Part shown: in pieces, positions 1-6,919 of the stretch
How positions within the stretch are numbered: position 1 is the first letter of the stretch
How the letters are laid out: each line of letters opens with the position of its first letter
Source of the DNA: an uncultured Cellvibrio sp.
GTDB lineage: Bacteria; Pseudomonadota; Gammaproteobacteria; Pseudomonadales; Cellvibrionaceae
Reading direction: 5' to 3'
Length of the DNA: 7,906 nucleotides
Assembly: GCA_946482385.1 (NCBI GenBank)
Contig: CAMLRI010000076.1
Span: 1-7,906, forward strand
Made by a program: the position numbers and the translations under genes
The notes under the pieces: model-generated
Databases searched by the model: none
Told to the model about the DNA's origin: nothing
What the model saw: the letters and a program-made list of their open reading frames with translations, nothing else

Positions 1-11
1 TTTTATTTAAA

Positions 12-30
12 TTTTTTTTTTTTTTTTTTT
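12..30. repeat. 19-base poly-T tract
   Basis: An uninterrupted run of 19 T residues, flanked by more A/T-only sequence (1-11) and followed by a second 7-T run at 40-46. It is not part of any convincing reading frame. If a + strand gene ends just before the window, this could be the T-tail of its terminator, but no stem is visible in the few bases available. A homopolymer this long is prone to slippage in replication and in sequencing, so its exact length is uncertain. Confidence 0.85.
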
Positions 31-46
31 ATGGTAAAATTTTTTT

Positions 47-111
47 GGGGGGGTTTGGGGTTTGGGGGTTGGGGCTTGGGGTATGGGGCCTTGGGGCTTG
101 GGGCTAGGGGG
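47..111 (+). repeat. Degenerate G-rich heptamer tandem repeat, G-quadruplex candidate
   Basis: Nine runs of four or more G lie at 47-53, 57-60, 64-68, 71-74, 78-81, 85-88, 93-96, 100-103 and 107-111, separated by 2-4 bases. From 57 onward the G-runs start every 7 bases (57, 64, 71, 78, 85, one step of 8 to 93, then 100 and 107), so this is a tandem array with consensus (Y)TTGGGG. Any four adjacent runs satisfy the usual G4 pattern with very short loops. The G-rich strand is the + strand, which is the template for transcripts arriving from the - strand gene. No coding function is credible here: the heptad period does not preserve a reading frame, and translation gives only Pro/Lys/Gln low-complexity peptide. 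Confidence 0.85.
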
Positions 112-123
112 TGAAACTATGAG

Positions 124-175
124 AATAAAAAGCCACCGCCCCCTGTTGAGGTTCCTAAAGGAATGGGTGCGGTGG
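124..175 (-). terminator. Intrinsic terminator downstream of the yebG-like gene
   Basis: Read on the - strand, CCACCGC (175-169) pairs with GCGGTGG (139-133). The stem extends by three more G-C pairs (167-165 with 142-140) around one bulged A, and the 3' arm is followed by CTTTTTATT (132-124). The large loop holds a small nested hairpin, TTCC/GGAA. A GC-rich stem with an immediate U-tract is the standard rho-independent signal. It lies about 250 bases beyond the stop of the - strand gene at 424-756, the only gene in that orientation, so it probably ends that transcript. On the + strand the hairpin lacks a T-tail. Confidence 0.7.
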
Positions 176-423
176 TGAAAGGGTGGTTCCCGGCAGCAGG
201 GCTGTGGCTGAAGCGGCTGCTGACCTGCATCCTGGCGTGGCGATGGTGCATCCTTGCGCGGGAACTGTGGAAGCTGGCGCGTGTGGAGCGCGCCCTTCAC
301 GCAACAAACCGCTGGTGGTGACAGCGATTTGTAGAACAGCCCGGCTGGGGATCGGCGTCCTGGCCGCAGCGGGCTGTCAATGGCGGTGAGGCCATTGATC
401 GGTTAACCCATACTGCGATGGGG
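176..423. other. Intergenic stretch without a supported gene
   Basis: About 250 bases lie between the - strand terminator and the stop codon of the yebG-like gene. Open frames exist on both strands, as expected in GC-rich DNA, but none resembles a known family. A + strand frame from ATG at 163 to TGA at 319-321 encodes 52 residues rich in Trp, Leu and Arg, without a properly spaced Shine-Dalgarno. The most economical reading is that the stretch is the 3' untranslated part of the - strand transcript. A perfect TTGACA on the - strand (380-375) has no matching -10 element at the usual spacing. Confidence 0.5.
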
Positions 424-756
424 TTACTGGTGGGCGGCAAGCGCCACTACATTGTCTGTGTCGCCCGCTGCGGTTTTGCCCTGCTTGTTGTTCAGGGTTT
501 GCGGCGCCTCATAGGTGAAGGGCTGCAATAACTCATCCGGTTTGCCTTTGCAGGCCTTGGCTAAGAGTTCGCGCCTTTGCGCCAGCAGCAGGCCAATGGC
601 CTCACTGTACTTGTCGTCGATGCCGGGGATATTGTCTTCAATTAACTGGGTGATGTTGGCGGCCAGTTCCAAATACTTGTCGTGCTCTTCTGCGAGTTTT
701 CTGTCTTCGAACATGCTGCCATCCCGATCACATTGCCAAACGGCGATTACTGCCAT
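424..756 (-). CDS. yebG: YebG family protein, SOS/DNA-damage-inducible
   Basis: A 110-residue protein that I place in the YebG family. It starts MAV, has the family core with an Ala-x-x-x-Asp-Lys-x-Leu-Glu-Leu-Ala helix near residues 22-32, the Glu-Ala-Ile-Gly...Leu-Ala-x-x-Arg helix near 52-63, and a GKPDEL segment near 71-76 like the Pseudomonas members. E. coli YebG is 96 residues; the extra length here is a polar, probably disordered C-terminal tail. In E. coli, yebG is a LexA-regulated DNA-damage-inducible gene whose biochemical role is poorly defined. The ATG is preceded by GAGGG (768-764 read on the - strand) with 7 bases of spacing. A LexA site and a sigma70 promoter sit directly upstream, which strongly supports the assignment. 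It is divergent from murJ. The family call comes from recalled similarity, not a search. Confidence 0.85.
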   Translation of the reverse strand: MAVIAVWQCDRDGSMFEDRKLAEEHDKYLELAANITQLIEDNIPGIDDKYSEAIGLLLAQRRELLAKACKGKPDELLQPFTYEAPQTLNNKQGKTAAGDTDNVVALAAHQ

Positions 757-775
757 GGTGTTGCCCTCGTGTTGA

Positions 776-795
776 TACTGTTTTTTTATACAGTA
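776..795 (-). promoter_or_regulatory. LexA (SOS) box of the yebG-like gene
   Basis: The sequence TACTGTTTTTTTATACAGTA on the + strand contains the invariant CTGT-N8-ACAG core of the E. coli-type LexA operator. It has full 6-base palindromic arms (TACTGT/ACAGTA) and an A/T-only centre. It begins 20 bases upstream of the yebG-like ATG and covers the predicted -10 and transcription start, so bound LexA would block RNA polymerase. This predicts repression in normal growth and induction after RecA-driven LexA cleavage. Confidence 0.93.
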
Positions 796-818
796 ATGCT
801 GGCGGTGGGGCTTGTCAA
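790..818 (-). promoter_or_regulatory. Sigma70 promoter of the yebG-like gene
   Basis: On the - strand a perfect -35 hexamer TTGACA (818-813) is followed after 17 bases by TACTGT (795-790) as the -10 element. The -10 is poor (3 of 6 matches) but coincides with one arm of the LexA box, as in several SOS promoters where the strong -35 offsets it. Predicted transcription starts near 783, giving a 5' leader of roughly 27 bases with the GAGGG ribosome binding site inside it. Confidence 0.7.
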
Positions 819-859
819 CGCTTTTTGTGGGCGGCTACCCATGGCTGGGTGATTCCAGT

Positions 860-865
860 GATAAT
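860..865 (+). promoter_or_regulatory. Possible -10 element for murJ
   Basis: GATAAT matches the sigma70 -10 consensus at 5 of 6 positions and lies 38 bases before the murJ start codon, with the ribosome binding site in between. I find no good -35 hexamer at 16-18 bases upstream. It is therefore a weak or activator-dependent candidate only. It is 65 bases from the LexA box, too far for simple occlusion. Confidence 0.35.
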
Positions 866-897
866 GCGCCTCTTTTTGCCCCTAACAGGATTTGCCC

Positions 898-2490
898 TTG
901 TCTGACGTGCCCCCCAGCGATAAACCGGTTAAACGCTCCAGCCTGCTGCGCTCGAGCCTGCTGACCGGCTCCATGACCATGACCTCGCGGGTGCTGGGGT
1001 TGATCCGCGATATAGTGCTGGCCAGTGTGCTGGGGGCGGGCGGCGCCATGGATGCCTTTGCCGTGGCGCAAAAGATCCCCAACTTTTTCCGCCGCCTGTT
1101 TGCCGAGGGCGCCTTTTCCCAGGCGTTTATCCCGGTCTTGGCGGAATACCGCGAAAAGGGTTCGCGGGAAACGGTTAAGGCGCTGGTGGATAAAGTGGCG
1201 GGCAGCCTGGGTTTGGTGCTGCTGGTATTCACCCTGGTGGGGGTGGCGGGGGCCGCAGGGGTGTCGCTGATTTTTGCCCCTGGTTTTTATGAGTCCGACC
1301 CGGCCAAGTTTGCTTTGCTTACCGACCTGGTGCGCATCACCTTTCCCTATTTGATGTTGATTTCGCTGACCGGTTTTGCCGGTGCGATACTGAACAGCTA
1401 CGACCGCTTTGCGGTGCCGGCAGTGACGCCGGTGTTCCTCAATATTTTTATGATCGCGGCAGCGCTGCTGGTGGCGGATTATTTCCCCAGCCCGGCCTAT
1501 GCCCTGGCCTGGAGTATTTTGGCGGCGGGGGTGTTTTCCCTGCTGTTCCAGCTACCGTTTTTGCGTCGCATCCACCTGCTGCCATCGCCCAAGCTGGATT
1601 GGGCCGACCCGGGGGTGAAGCGGATTTTGGCGCTGATGGCGCCGGCGCTGTTTGGGGTGTCCATCAGCCAGATCAACCTGCTGTTGGATACTATCATCGC
1701 CACCAAATTGGGCGATGCCAGTGTCAGTTGGTTGTTTTATTCCGACCGGCTGGTGGAGTTGCCCCTGGGGGTGTTCGGCGTGGCTATTGCTACGGTGATT
1801 ATGCCCAGCCTGTCGCGCCAGAGCACGGCGCAATCCGGTGAAAAATTCAGCCAAACCCTGGATTGGGCCATCCGCTTTGTGGTGCTTATCGCCCTGCCGG
1901 CAACCCTGGCGCTGGTGATCCTGGCGGAGCCCATCCTCTACACCCTGTTCCACCACGGCAAGATGCAGGCCTCGGACATTTTGATGTCGGCCTACAGCCT
2001 TAAGGCCTATGCCCTGGGGCTGTTTGCTTTCATGCTGATCAAGGTGCTGGTGCCCGGCTACTTTGCCCGCCAGGATATGAAAACCCCGGTGCGCATTGGT
2101 ATCAAGGCGATTGTGGCCAATATCCTGATGAAACCCCTGGTAGTCTTGCCTCTGGCCTATTTTGTCAGCCTGGGCCATGTGGGCCTGGCCCTCACCACCG
2201 CCCCGGCGGCTTATGTGAATGCCTGGCTGCTCTACCGCGGCCTGCGCCAGCAGCAAATCTACCAGCCTGCCAGCCACTGGCCGCGCCTATGGCTGCGCTA
2301 TGGGGTGGCCAACCTGGCCATGTCGCTGGTGCTGCTGGGCTTTTTGCTGGTGTGGCGCGACTGGCAGCACTGGCACAGCCTGGAGCGGATTGGCCGCCTG
2401 GCGGTGGTGTGCGTATCCGGTTTGGTGGCTTATCTGCTGGCGCTGTTGCTGGTGGGGGTGCGCCTGCGGGACTTTAAAGCCCATCCTTAA
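898..2490 (+). CDS. murJ: MurJ lipid II flippase (TTG start)
   Basis: A 530-residue polytopic inner-membrane protein of the MOP superfamily (MviN/MurJ). It moves lipid-linked peptidoglycan precursor (lipid II) from the cytoplasmic to the periplasmic face. About 14 hydrophobic segments run through the protein. The N-terminal signature SRVLG..RD.....LGAG...DAF.VA..IPN..RR.FAEGAFSQAF.P is intact; Arg31, Arg37 and Asp52 correspond to the E. coli cavity residues Arg18, Arg24 and Asp39. A later SDRL motif carries Arg284, matching E. coli Arg270. I chose the TTG at 898 because AGGA (887-890) is 7 bases upstream; the in-frame TTG at 892 would leave 1 base. Relative to E. coli (about 511 residues) there is a short polar N-terminal extension of about 13 residues. 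It is divergent from the yebG-like gene and lies upstream of ribF. Mis-assignment is very unlikely. Confidence 0.95.
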   Translation: MSDVPPSDKPVKRSSLLRSSLLTGSMTMTSRVLGLIRDIVLASVLGAGGAMDAFAVAQKIPNFFRRLFAEGAFSQAFIPVLAEYREKGSRETVKALVDKVAGSLGLVLLVFTLVGVAGAAGVSLIFAPGFYESDPAKFALLTDLVRITFPYLMLISLTGFAGAILNSYDRFAVPAVTPVFLNIFMIAAALLVADYFPSPAYALAWSILAAGVFSLLFQLPFLRRIHLLPSPKLDWADPGVKRILALMAPALFGVSISQINLLLDTIIATKLGDASVSWLFYSDRLVELPLGVFGVAIATVIMPSLSRQSTAQSGEKFSQTLDWAIRFVVLIALPATLALVILAEPILYTLFHHGKMQASDILMSAYSLKAYALGLFAFMLIKVLVPGYFARQDMKTPVRIGIKAIVANILMKPLVVLPLAYFVSLGHVGLALTTAPAAYVNAWLLYRGLRQQQIYQPASHWPRLWLRYGVANLAMSLVLLGFLLVWRDWQHWHSLERIGRLAVVCVSGLVAYLLALLLVGVRLRDFKAHP

Positions 2491-2568
2491 GCTTCGCCCC
2501 AAGCGAATCCCCCAGCTTTGCTTGATGTTGATGCCGCCTGCGCCTGCCTAAAGCCGGGCGCCATCCTG

Positions 2569-2574
2569 TATACT
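2569..2574 (+). promoter_or_regulatory. Possible -10 element for ribF and the downstream operon
   Basis: TATACT matches the sigma70 -10 consensus at 5 of 6 positions, with a TG immediately before it, in the 120-base gap between murJ and ribF. The -35 region is not recognisable. If used, transcription would begin near 2581. That would leave almost no leader for a TTG start at 2588 but about 30 bases for a GTG start at 2612. No terminator follows murJ, so read-through from murJ is also possible. Confidence 0.4.
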
Positions 2575-2611
2575 TCACGCCTCTTTTTTGGCCTACCCGG
2601 ATTTTGTACGC

Positions 2612-3577
2612 GTGCACCTGTCCCCATCCACCGCTGCCTCCCCGCAACTGATTCGCGGGCTGCATAACCTGCGCCCCTGGCATCGCGGCTGCGTGGCGAC
2701 CATCGGCTCCTTCGATGGAGTGCACCTGGGGCACCAGGCGATACTGCAACAACTGCTCGCTGCGGCCCGCGCCCAGCAGTTGCCCGCGGTAGTGATTTTG
2801 TTTGAGCCCCAGCCCCATGAATTTTTTGCCGGCGAACAGGCCCCGGCGCGGCTGATGCGCCTGCGCGAAAAGCTCCAGGCACTAAAACAGGCAGGGGTAG
2901 AGCGGGTGCTTTGCCTGCACTTTAACGAGTATTTGCGCAGCCTTTCCGCCGAGGATTTTGTGCAGCAAATCCTGGTGCAGGGGCTGGGTATTCGCCACCT
3001 GGTGGTGGGCGATGATTTCCGTTTCGGTTGCGACAGGCGCGGCGACTTTGCGCTGCTGCAACAGCTGGGCAACCAAGCGGGCTTTAGCGTTGCCGATACC
3101 GGCACCCTGCAAGTGGATGGCGAGCGGGTGAGCAGTACGCGCATTCGCCAGTTGCTGGAACAGGGCTATTTCGCCCGGGCCGAAGCCCTGCTGGGCAAGC
3201 CCTATGAGATCAGCGGCCGGGTGGTATACGGCAAGCAATTGGGGCGGCAGCTGGGCGTGCCCACCGCCAATGTGCAATTGCGCCGCTACCGCTCGCCCTT
3301 GCACGGGGTATTTGCGGTGAGCGTTGCTTTCGCCGATGGCAGCCTGCACCAGGGCGTGGCCAATGTGGGTGTACGCCCCACGGTGTCCGGCGATAAAAAG
3401 CCGCTGCTGGAGGTGCACCTGTTCGATTTTTCCCGGATGGTTTACGGCGCTGCTATCCGTGTGCGTTTTTTGCAAAAACTGCGCGACGAGCAAAAATTTG
3501 CCTCGCTAGAGGCGCTGCAACAACAGTTGCAAACCGACATAAACCAAGCCAAAACCTATTTTCAATCCATAGCCTAA
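2612..3577 (+). CDS. ribF: Bifunctional riboflavin kinase / FAD synthetase RibF
   Basis: RibF phosphorylates riboflavin to FMN and then adenylylates FMN to FAD in the cytoplasm. From the GTG at 2612 it has 321 residues (E. coli 313). The N-terminal FAD synthetase domain shows the nucleotidyltransferase motif GSFDGVHLGHQ (about 32-42), then VVGDDFRFG and SSTRIRQLL. The C-terminal kinase domain begins near residue 202 with GRVVYGKQLGRQLG, the PTAN motif at 217-220, then NVGVRPT, LEVHLFDF and LRDEQKF. Both domains are complete. There is no ATG in frame before the conserved QLIRGLHNL block. Choices are TTG 2588 or GTG 2612; I prefer GTG because it gives the nearer family length and leaves a leader after the TATACT box, but its ribosome binding site (GGA, 2599-2601) is weak. 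The exact start is uncertain; the function is not. ileS follows 12 bases downstream. Confidence 0.93.
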   Translation: MHLSPSTAASPQLIRGLHNLRPWHRGCVATIGSFDGVHLGHQAILQQLLAAARAQQLPAVVILFEPQPHEFFAGEQAPARLMRLREKLQALKQAGVERVLCLHFNEYLRSLSAEDFVQQILVQGLGIRHLVVGDDFRFGCDRRGDFALLQQLGNQAGFSVADTGTLQVDGERVSSTRIRQLLEQGYFARAEALLGKPYEISGRVVYGKQLGRQLGVPTANVQLRRYRSPLHGVFAVSVAFADGSLHQGVANVGVRPTVSGDKKPLLEVHLFDFSRMVYGAAIRVRFLQKLRDEQKFASLEALQQQLQTDINQAKTYFQSIA

Positions 3578-3589
3578 AAGTTGACTGTG

Positions 3590-6388
3590 ATGACTGACTA
3601 CAAAGCCACGTTAAACCTGCCCAACACCGAATTTGCCATGAAGGCAAACCTCGCCCAGCGCGAGCCGGAAATGCTGAAAACCTGGCAAGCCAACAACCTG
3701 TACCAGCAAATCCGCCAGGCCCGCGCCGGCCGCGAGCAATTTATCCTGCACGATGGCCCGCCCTATGCGAATGGCGATATTCACATCGGCCACGCAGTCA
3801 ACAAAATCCTTAAAGACATCATCGTCAAAAGCAAAACCCTGAGCGGTTTTGATGCGCCCTATGTGCCGGGTTGGGACTGCCACGGCCTGCCTATCGAACA
3901 CAATGTCGAGAAAAAAATCGGCAAGGCCGGCGATAAGGTCGACGTAAAAAGTTTTCGCCAGCAGTGCCGCAGCTATGCCGCCAAACAAGTGGAAGGGCAA
4001 AAGGCCGATTTTATTCGCTTGGGGGTGCTGGGCGATTGGGAAAACCCCTACCTCACCATGGATTACCGCTTTGAGGCGGACATTATCCGCGCCCTGGGCA
4101 AAATCGCCGCTAACGGCCATTTGCACCGCGGTTTTAAACCCGTTTATTGGAGCGTGGTGGGCGGTTCGGCCCTGGCCGAAGCGGAAGTGGAGTATCAGGA
4201 CAAAACCTCTTTCTCCATCGATGTGAAATTTAATTTTGTCGATCAGTCCGCAGTGGCCAGCAAGATCCAAGGTTTAAGCGGCAGCGGCGATATCGCCCTG
4301 GTGATTTGGACCACCACCCCATGGACCCTGCCCGCCAACCAGGCGGTGAGCGCCAATGCCGAGGTGGATTATGTGCTGGTGCAGCTGGACGGCATGCGCC
4401 TGCTGATGGCGGAAGCATTGCTCACCAACGTGCTCGGCCGCGCCAAACTGGGCGAGCATCAGATCGTCGGCCGCTGCCAAGGTGCGGCGCTGGAAAATCT
4501 GCTGCTGCAACATCCATTTTATGCGCGCCAGGTGCCGGTGATTCTCGGCGATCACGTCACCACCGATGCCGGTACCGGTTTTGTGCACACCGCGCCCGAC
4601 CACGGCGCCGACGACTTTGCGGTCGGTCAGAAGTACGGCATAGGCACGCTTAATTACATCGACGACCACGGTTACTATCGCCCCAGTGTGGAAATTTTTG
4701 CGGGCGAGCACGTGTATAAAGTCGATGAAAAAGTTATCGAATTGTTGATCGAAAAAAATGCGCTCCTGGCGCAAGGTAAAATCACCCACAGCTTCCCCCA
4801 CTGCTGGCGCACCAAAACGCCGCTGATCTTCCGCGCCACGCCGCAATGGTTTGTGAGCATGAGCAAAAACCATCTGCGCGAGCAGGTGGCGCAAGCGGTG
4901 GAAGGCGTGGAGTGGGTGCCGGATTGGGGCCGTGCGCGCATAGACGCTATGCTCGCCAGCTCGCCGGATTGGTGTATCTCCCGCCAGCGTACCTGGGGTG
5001 TGCCCATCGCCTTGTTCGTGCACAAAGAAACCCAGGACTTGCACCCGGACACGCCGCGCCTGATCGAAGCCGTGGCGAAAAAAGTTGAGCAAGATGGGAT
5101 GGATGCCTGGTTCGATCTGGATGCCAAAGAATTGCTTGGCGCCGATGCCAACAGCTATCAAAAAGTGACCGATACCCTGGATGTGTGGTTCGATTCCGGT
5201 GTCACTCACTACGCGGTATTGGCGCAGCGCGCCGGCCTGCGCTTCCCGGCAGATTTGTATCTGGAAGGTTCCGACCAGCATCGCGGTTGGTTCCAGTCCT
5301 CGCTGAAAACCTCCATGGCCATGCACGGCGTGCCGCCTTACAAAACTGTGCTCACCCACGGCTTCACCGTGGATGCGCAAGGGCGCAAAATGTCCAAGTC
5401 CATCGGCAATGTTATCCCGCCGCAAAAAGTGATGAACGATTTGGGCGCGGATGTGCTGCGTCTGTGGGTAGCCGCCACGGATTTCTCCACCGAAATGAGC
5501 GTGTCCGACGAGATCCTCAAGCGCACTGCCGATTCCTATCGCCGCATCCGCAATACTGCGCGCTTTATTCTCTCCAACCTGGTGGGCTTTAACCCTGCTA
5601 GCGATGCGTTGCCCCTGGGGCAGATGGTGCAGTTGGATCGCTGGATTGTGGGCCAAACCGCCAAGCTGCAGCAGGAAATTATCGACTGCTACAACCGCTA
5701 CGATTTGCATTTGATCTATCAAAAGCTGCATAACTTCTGCGTGGTGGAATTGGGTGGCTTTTACCTGGACATCATCAAGGATCGCCAATACACCGTGAAG
5801 GCCGACGCCCAGGCGCGCCGCTCGGCGCAAACCGCGCTCTTCCATGTGATCGAAGCCCTGGTGCGCTGGATTGCGCCCATCCTCAGCTTCACCGCCGATG
5901 AAATTTGGCAGGCGATGCCCGGCGCGCGCGATGCCCATGTGTTTACCGCCGAATGGTACTCGCTGCCAGAGCAGCCCGCCGATTCCTGGGGCGATGATTA
6001 CTGGGAGCTGGTGGCCAAGGTTAAAACGGCCGTGAATAAGGTGTTGGAAGCCAAGCGCGCCGCCGGTGAAGTGGGTGGCTCCCTCGGTGCGGAAGTGACC
6101 CTCTACTGCGATGTGGCGCTTCTGGCGCAGCTGCAACAGTTGGGCGATGAGCTGCGCTTTGTGTTGATCACCTCCACCGCGCACCTGCAGCCTTTGGCGG
6201 CTGCCAGCCAAGCCGAGGCGACCGACTTGCCTGGCTTGCAGTTGGCGGTGCGTAAATCTGCCCACACCAAGTGCGAGCGCTGCTGGCACCACCGCGCCGA
6301 TGTGGGTGCCAATGCTGCTCACCCCAGTGTGTGCCTGCGCTGTGTGGAAAACGTTGATGGCGCGGGTGAATCCCGCCAGTTTGCTTAA
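3590..6388 (+). CDS. ileS: Isoleucyl-tRNA synthetase
   Basis: A 932-residue class Ia aminoacyl-tRNA synthetase that charges tRNA-Ile with isoleucine and edits misactivated valine (E. coli 938). Motifs in order: [12 protein letters not shown] with the HIGH signature at 65-68; [10 protein letters not shown]; the editing (CP1) domain with [14 protein letters not shown] and [33 protein letters not shown] at 600-604 followed by GADVLRLW; the anticodon-binding region; and a C-terminal zinc-binding domain with Cys895, Cys898, Cys915 and Cys918. That zinc domain, with the same Cys spacing as E. coli, marks the ordinary bacterial IleS1 form rather than the mupirocin-resistant IleS2 type. The ATG at 3590 gives [11 protein letters not shown], aligning with E. 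coli MSDYKSTLNLP; upstream in-frame TTG or GTG codons are disfavoured. The Shine-Dalgarno is weak, so translational coupling with ribF is likely. Confidence 0.98.
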   Translation: MTDYKATLNLPNTEFAMKANLAQREPEMLKTWQANNLYQQIRQARAGREQFILHDGPPYANGDIHIGHAVNKILKDIIVKSKTLSGFDAPYVPGWDCHGLPIEHNVEKKIGKAGDKVDVKSFRQQCRSYAAKQVEGQKADFIRLGVLGDWENPYLTMDYRFEADIIRALGKIAANGHLHRGFKPVYWSVVGGSALAEAEVEYQDKTSFSIDVKFNFVDQSAVASKIQGLSGSGDIALVIWTTTPWTLPANQAVSANAEVDYVLVQLDGMRLLMAEALLTNVLGRAKLGEHQIVGRCQGAALENLLLQHPFYARQVPVILGDHVTTDAGTGFVHTAPDHGADDFAVGQKYGIGTLNYIDDHGYYRPSVEIFAGEHVYKVDEKVIELLIEKNALLAQGKITHSFPHCWRTKTPLIFRATPQWFVSMSKNHLREQVAQAVEGVEWVPDWGRARIDAMLASSPDWCISRQRTWGVPIALFVHKETQDLHPDTPRLIEAVAKKVEQDGMDAWFDLDAKELLGADANSYQKVTDTLDVWFDSGVTHYAVLAQRAGLRFPADLYLEGSDQHRGWFQSSLKTSMAMHGVPPYKTVLTHGFTVDAQGRKMSKSIGNVIPPQKVMNDLGADVLRLWVAATDFSTEMSVSDEILKRTADSYRRIRNTARFILSNLVGFNPASDALPLGQMVQLDRWIVGQTAKLQQEIIDCYNRYDLHLIYQKLHNFCVVELGGFYLDIIKDRQYTVKADAQARRSAQTALFHVIEALVRWIAPILSFTADEIWQAMPGARDAHVFTAEWYSLPEQPADSWGDDYWELVAKVKTAVNKVLEAKRAAGEVGGSLGAEVTLYCDVALLAQLQQLGDELRFVLITSTAHLQPLAAASQAEATDLPGLQLAVRKSAHTKCERCWHHRADVGANAAHPSVCLRCVENVDGAGESRQFA

Positions 6389-6397
6389 GGAATCCCC

Positions 6398-6919
6398 ATG
6401 GCTCAGAAGGCTTATCACAAACCCTGGTTTTGGTATTTGGTGGCGCTGGTGGTGGTGTTGCTGGATCAAGGCAGCAAACACTGGATTGAGGCGGTTTTTG
6501 CATACAACGAAACCAAGGTGTTCACCTCATTTTTTAACTTCACCTTGCGCTATAACCCGGGTGCGGCGTTTAGTTTTCTGGCCGATGCCGGCGGCTGGCA
6601 GCGCTGGTTTTTTACCTTGGTAGCCATAGCTGCCAGTGTATTGCTGGTGGTGTGGATCAAACGCGTGGCGGCGCACCGGGTGCGCGAGGCATTTGCTTTG
6701 GCGTTTATCCTCGGCGGTGCTCTGGGCAACCTGTACGACCGTATCTTATTGGGCCATGTGGTCGATTTTATTGTGGTGCACTACCAGGACTACTACTGGC
6801 CGGCGTTCAACCTGGCAGATTCGGCTATCACCCTGGGGGCGCTGGTGTTGTTGGCCGATATGTTTATGGGTGGCGAAAATGGCGCCGCCAAAAAAAGCGA
6901 GAAAGAAACCGATGCGTGA
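6398..6919 (+). CDS. lspA: Lipoprotein signal peptidase (signal peptidase II)
   Basis: A 173-residue integral membrane aspartyl protease that cuts the signal peptide from prolipoproteins after diacylglycerol is attached to the +1 Cys. Four hydrophobic segments are visible (about 11-24, 68-88, 98-116, 140-157). Conserved family elements are LLDQGSK (Asp23), RYNPGAAFSF (Asn53), GGALGNLYDR (Asn111), VVDF (catalytic Asp123) and NLADSAITLG (catalytic Asp141), close to E. coli Asp124 and Asp143. The ATG is preceded by AAGGA (6387-6391), which overlaps the ileS stop codon and is 6 bases away. The C-terminus is a short polar cytoplasmic tail. ileS-lspA adjacency is typical of gammaproteobacteria. The end overlaps the start of fkpB by 8 bases. 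Confidence 0.98.
   Translation: MAQKAYHKPWFWYLVALVVVLLDQGSKHWIEAVFAYNETKVFTSFFNFTLRYNPGAAFSFLADAGGWQRWFFTLVAIAASVLLVVWIKRVAAHRVREAFALAFILGGALGNLYDRILLGHVVDFIVVHYQDYYWPAFNLADSAITLGALVLLADMFMGGENGAAKKSEKETDA

Noticed and set aside
47..111. Telomere or linear-replicon end suggested by TTGGGG units
   Set aside because: The array is short, degenerate and internal to a chromosome-like housekeeping region. Bacterial linear replicons do not use such repeats.
7..300. 97-residue - strand open frame
   Set aside because: It runs through the intrinsic terminator and the G-rich repeat, and its product is Pro/Gln then poly-Lys low complexity with no ribosome binding site. It is a composition artefact.
375..380. 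Second perfect TTGACA on the - strand, downstream of the yebG-like gene
   Set aside because: No -10-like hexamer lies 15-19 bases further along, so it is probably chance.
163..531. Continuation of the 52-residue frame past TGA 319-321 up to TAA 529-531, as a readthrough or selenocysteine gene
   Set aside because: The second half overlaps the yebG-like gene antisense, no SECIS-like structure is evident, and GC-rich DNA gives long chance frames.
2493..2507. Hairpin TTCGC-cccaa-GCGAA just after murJ
   Set aside because: The stem is only 5 pairs and no T-tract follows, so it does not qualify as a terminator.
2491..2611. FMN riboswitch before ribF
   Set aside because: The gap is only about 120 bases and I see none of the conserved RFN element pieces or a multi-stem junction.
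4274..6481. 735-residue open frame antisense to ileS
   Set aside because: It is a shadow frame of the highly conserved ileS gene; its composition (His/Gln/Gly-rich) is typical of an antisense frame in GC-rich DNA.
6636..6911. Upstream extension of the fkpB frame inside lspA
   Set aside because: The extension is Trp/Cys/Arg-rich out-of-frame translation of lspA. The ATG at 6912 gives exactly the family length.
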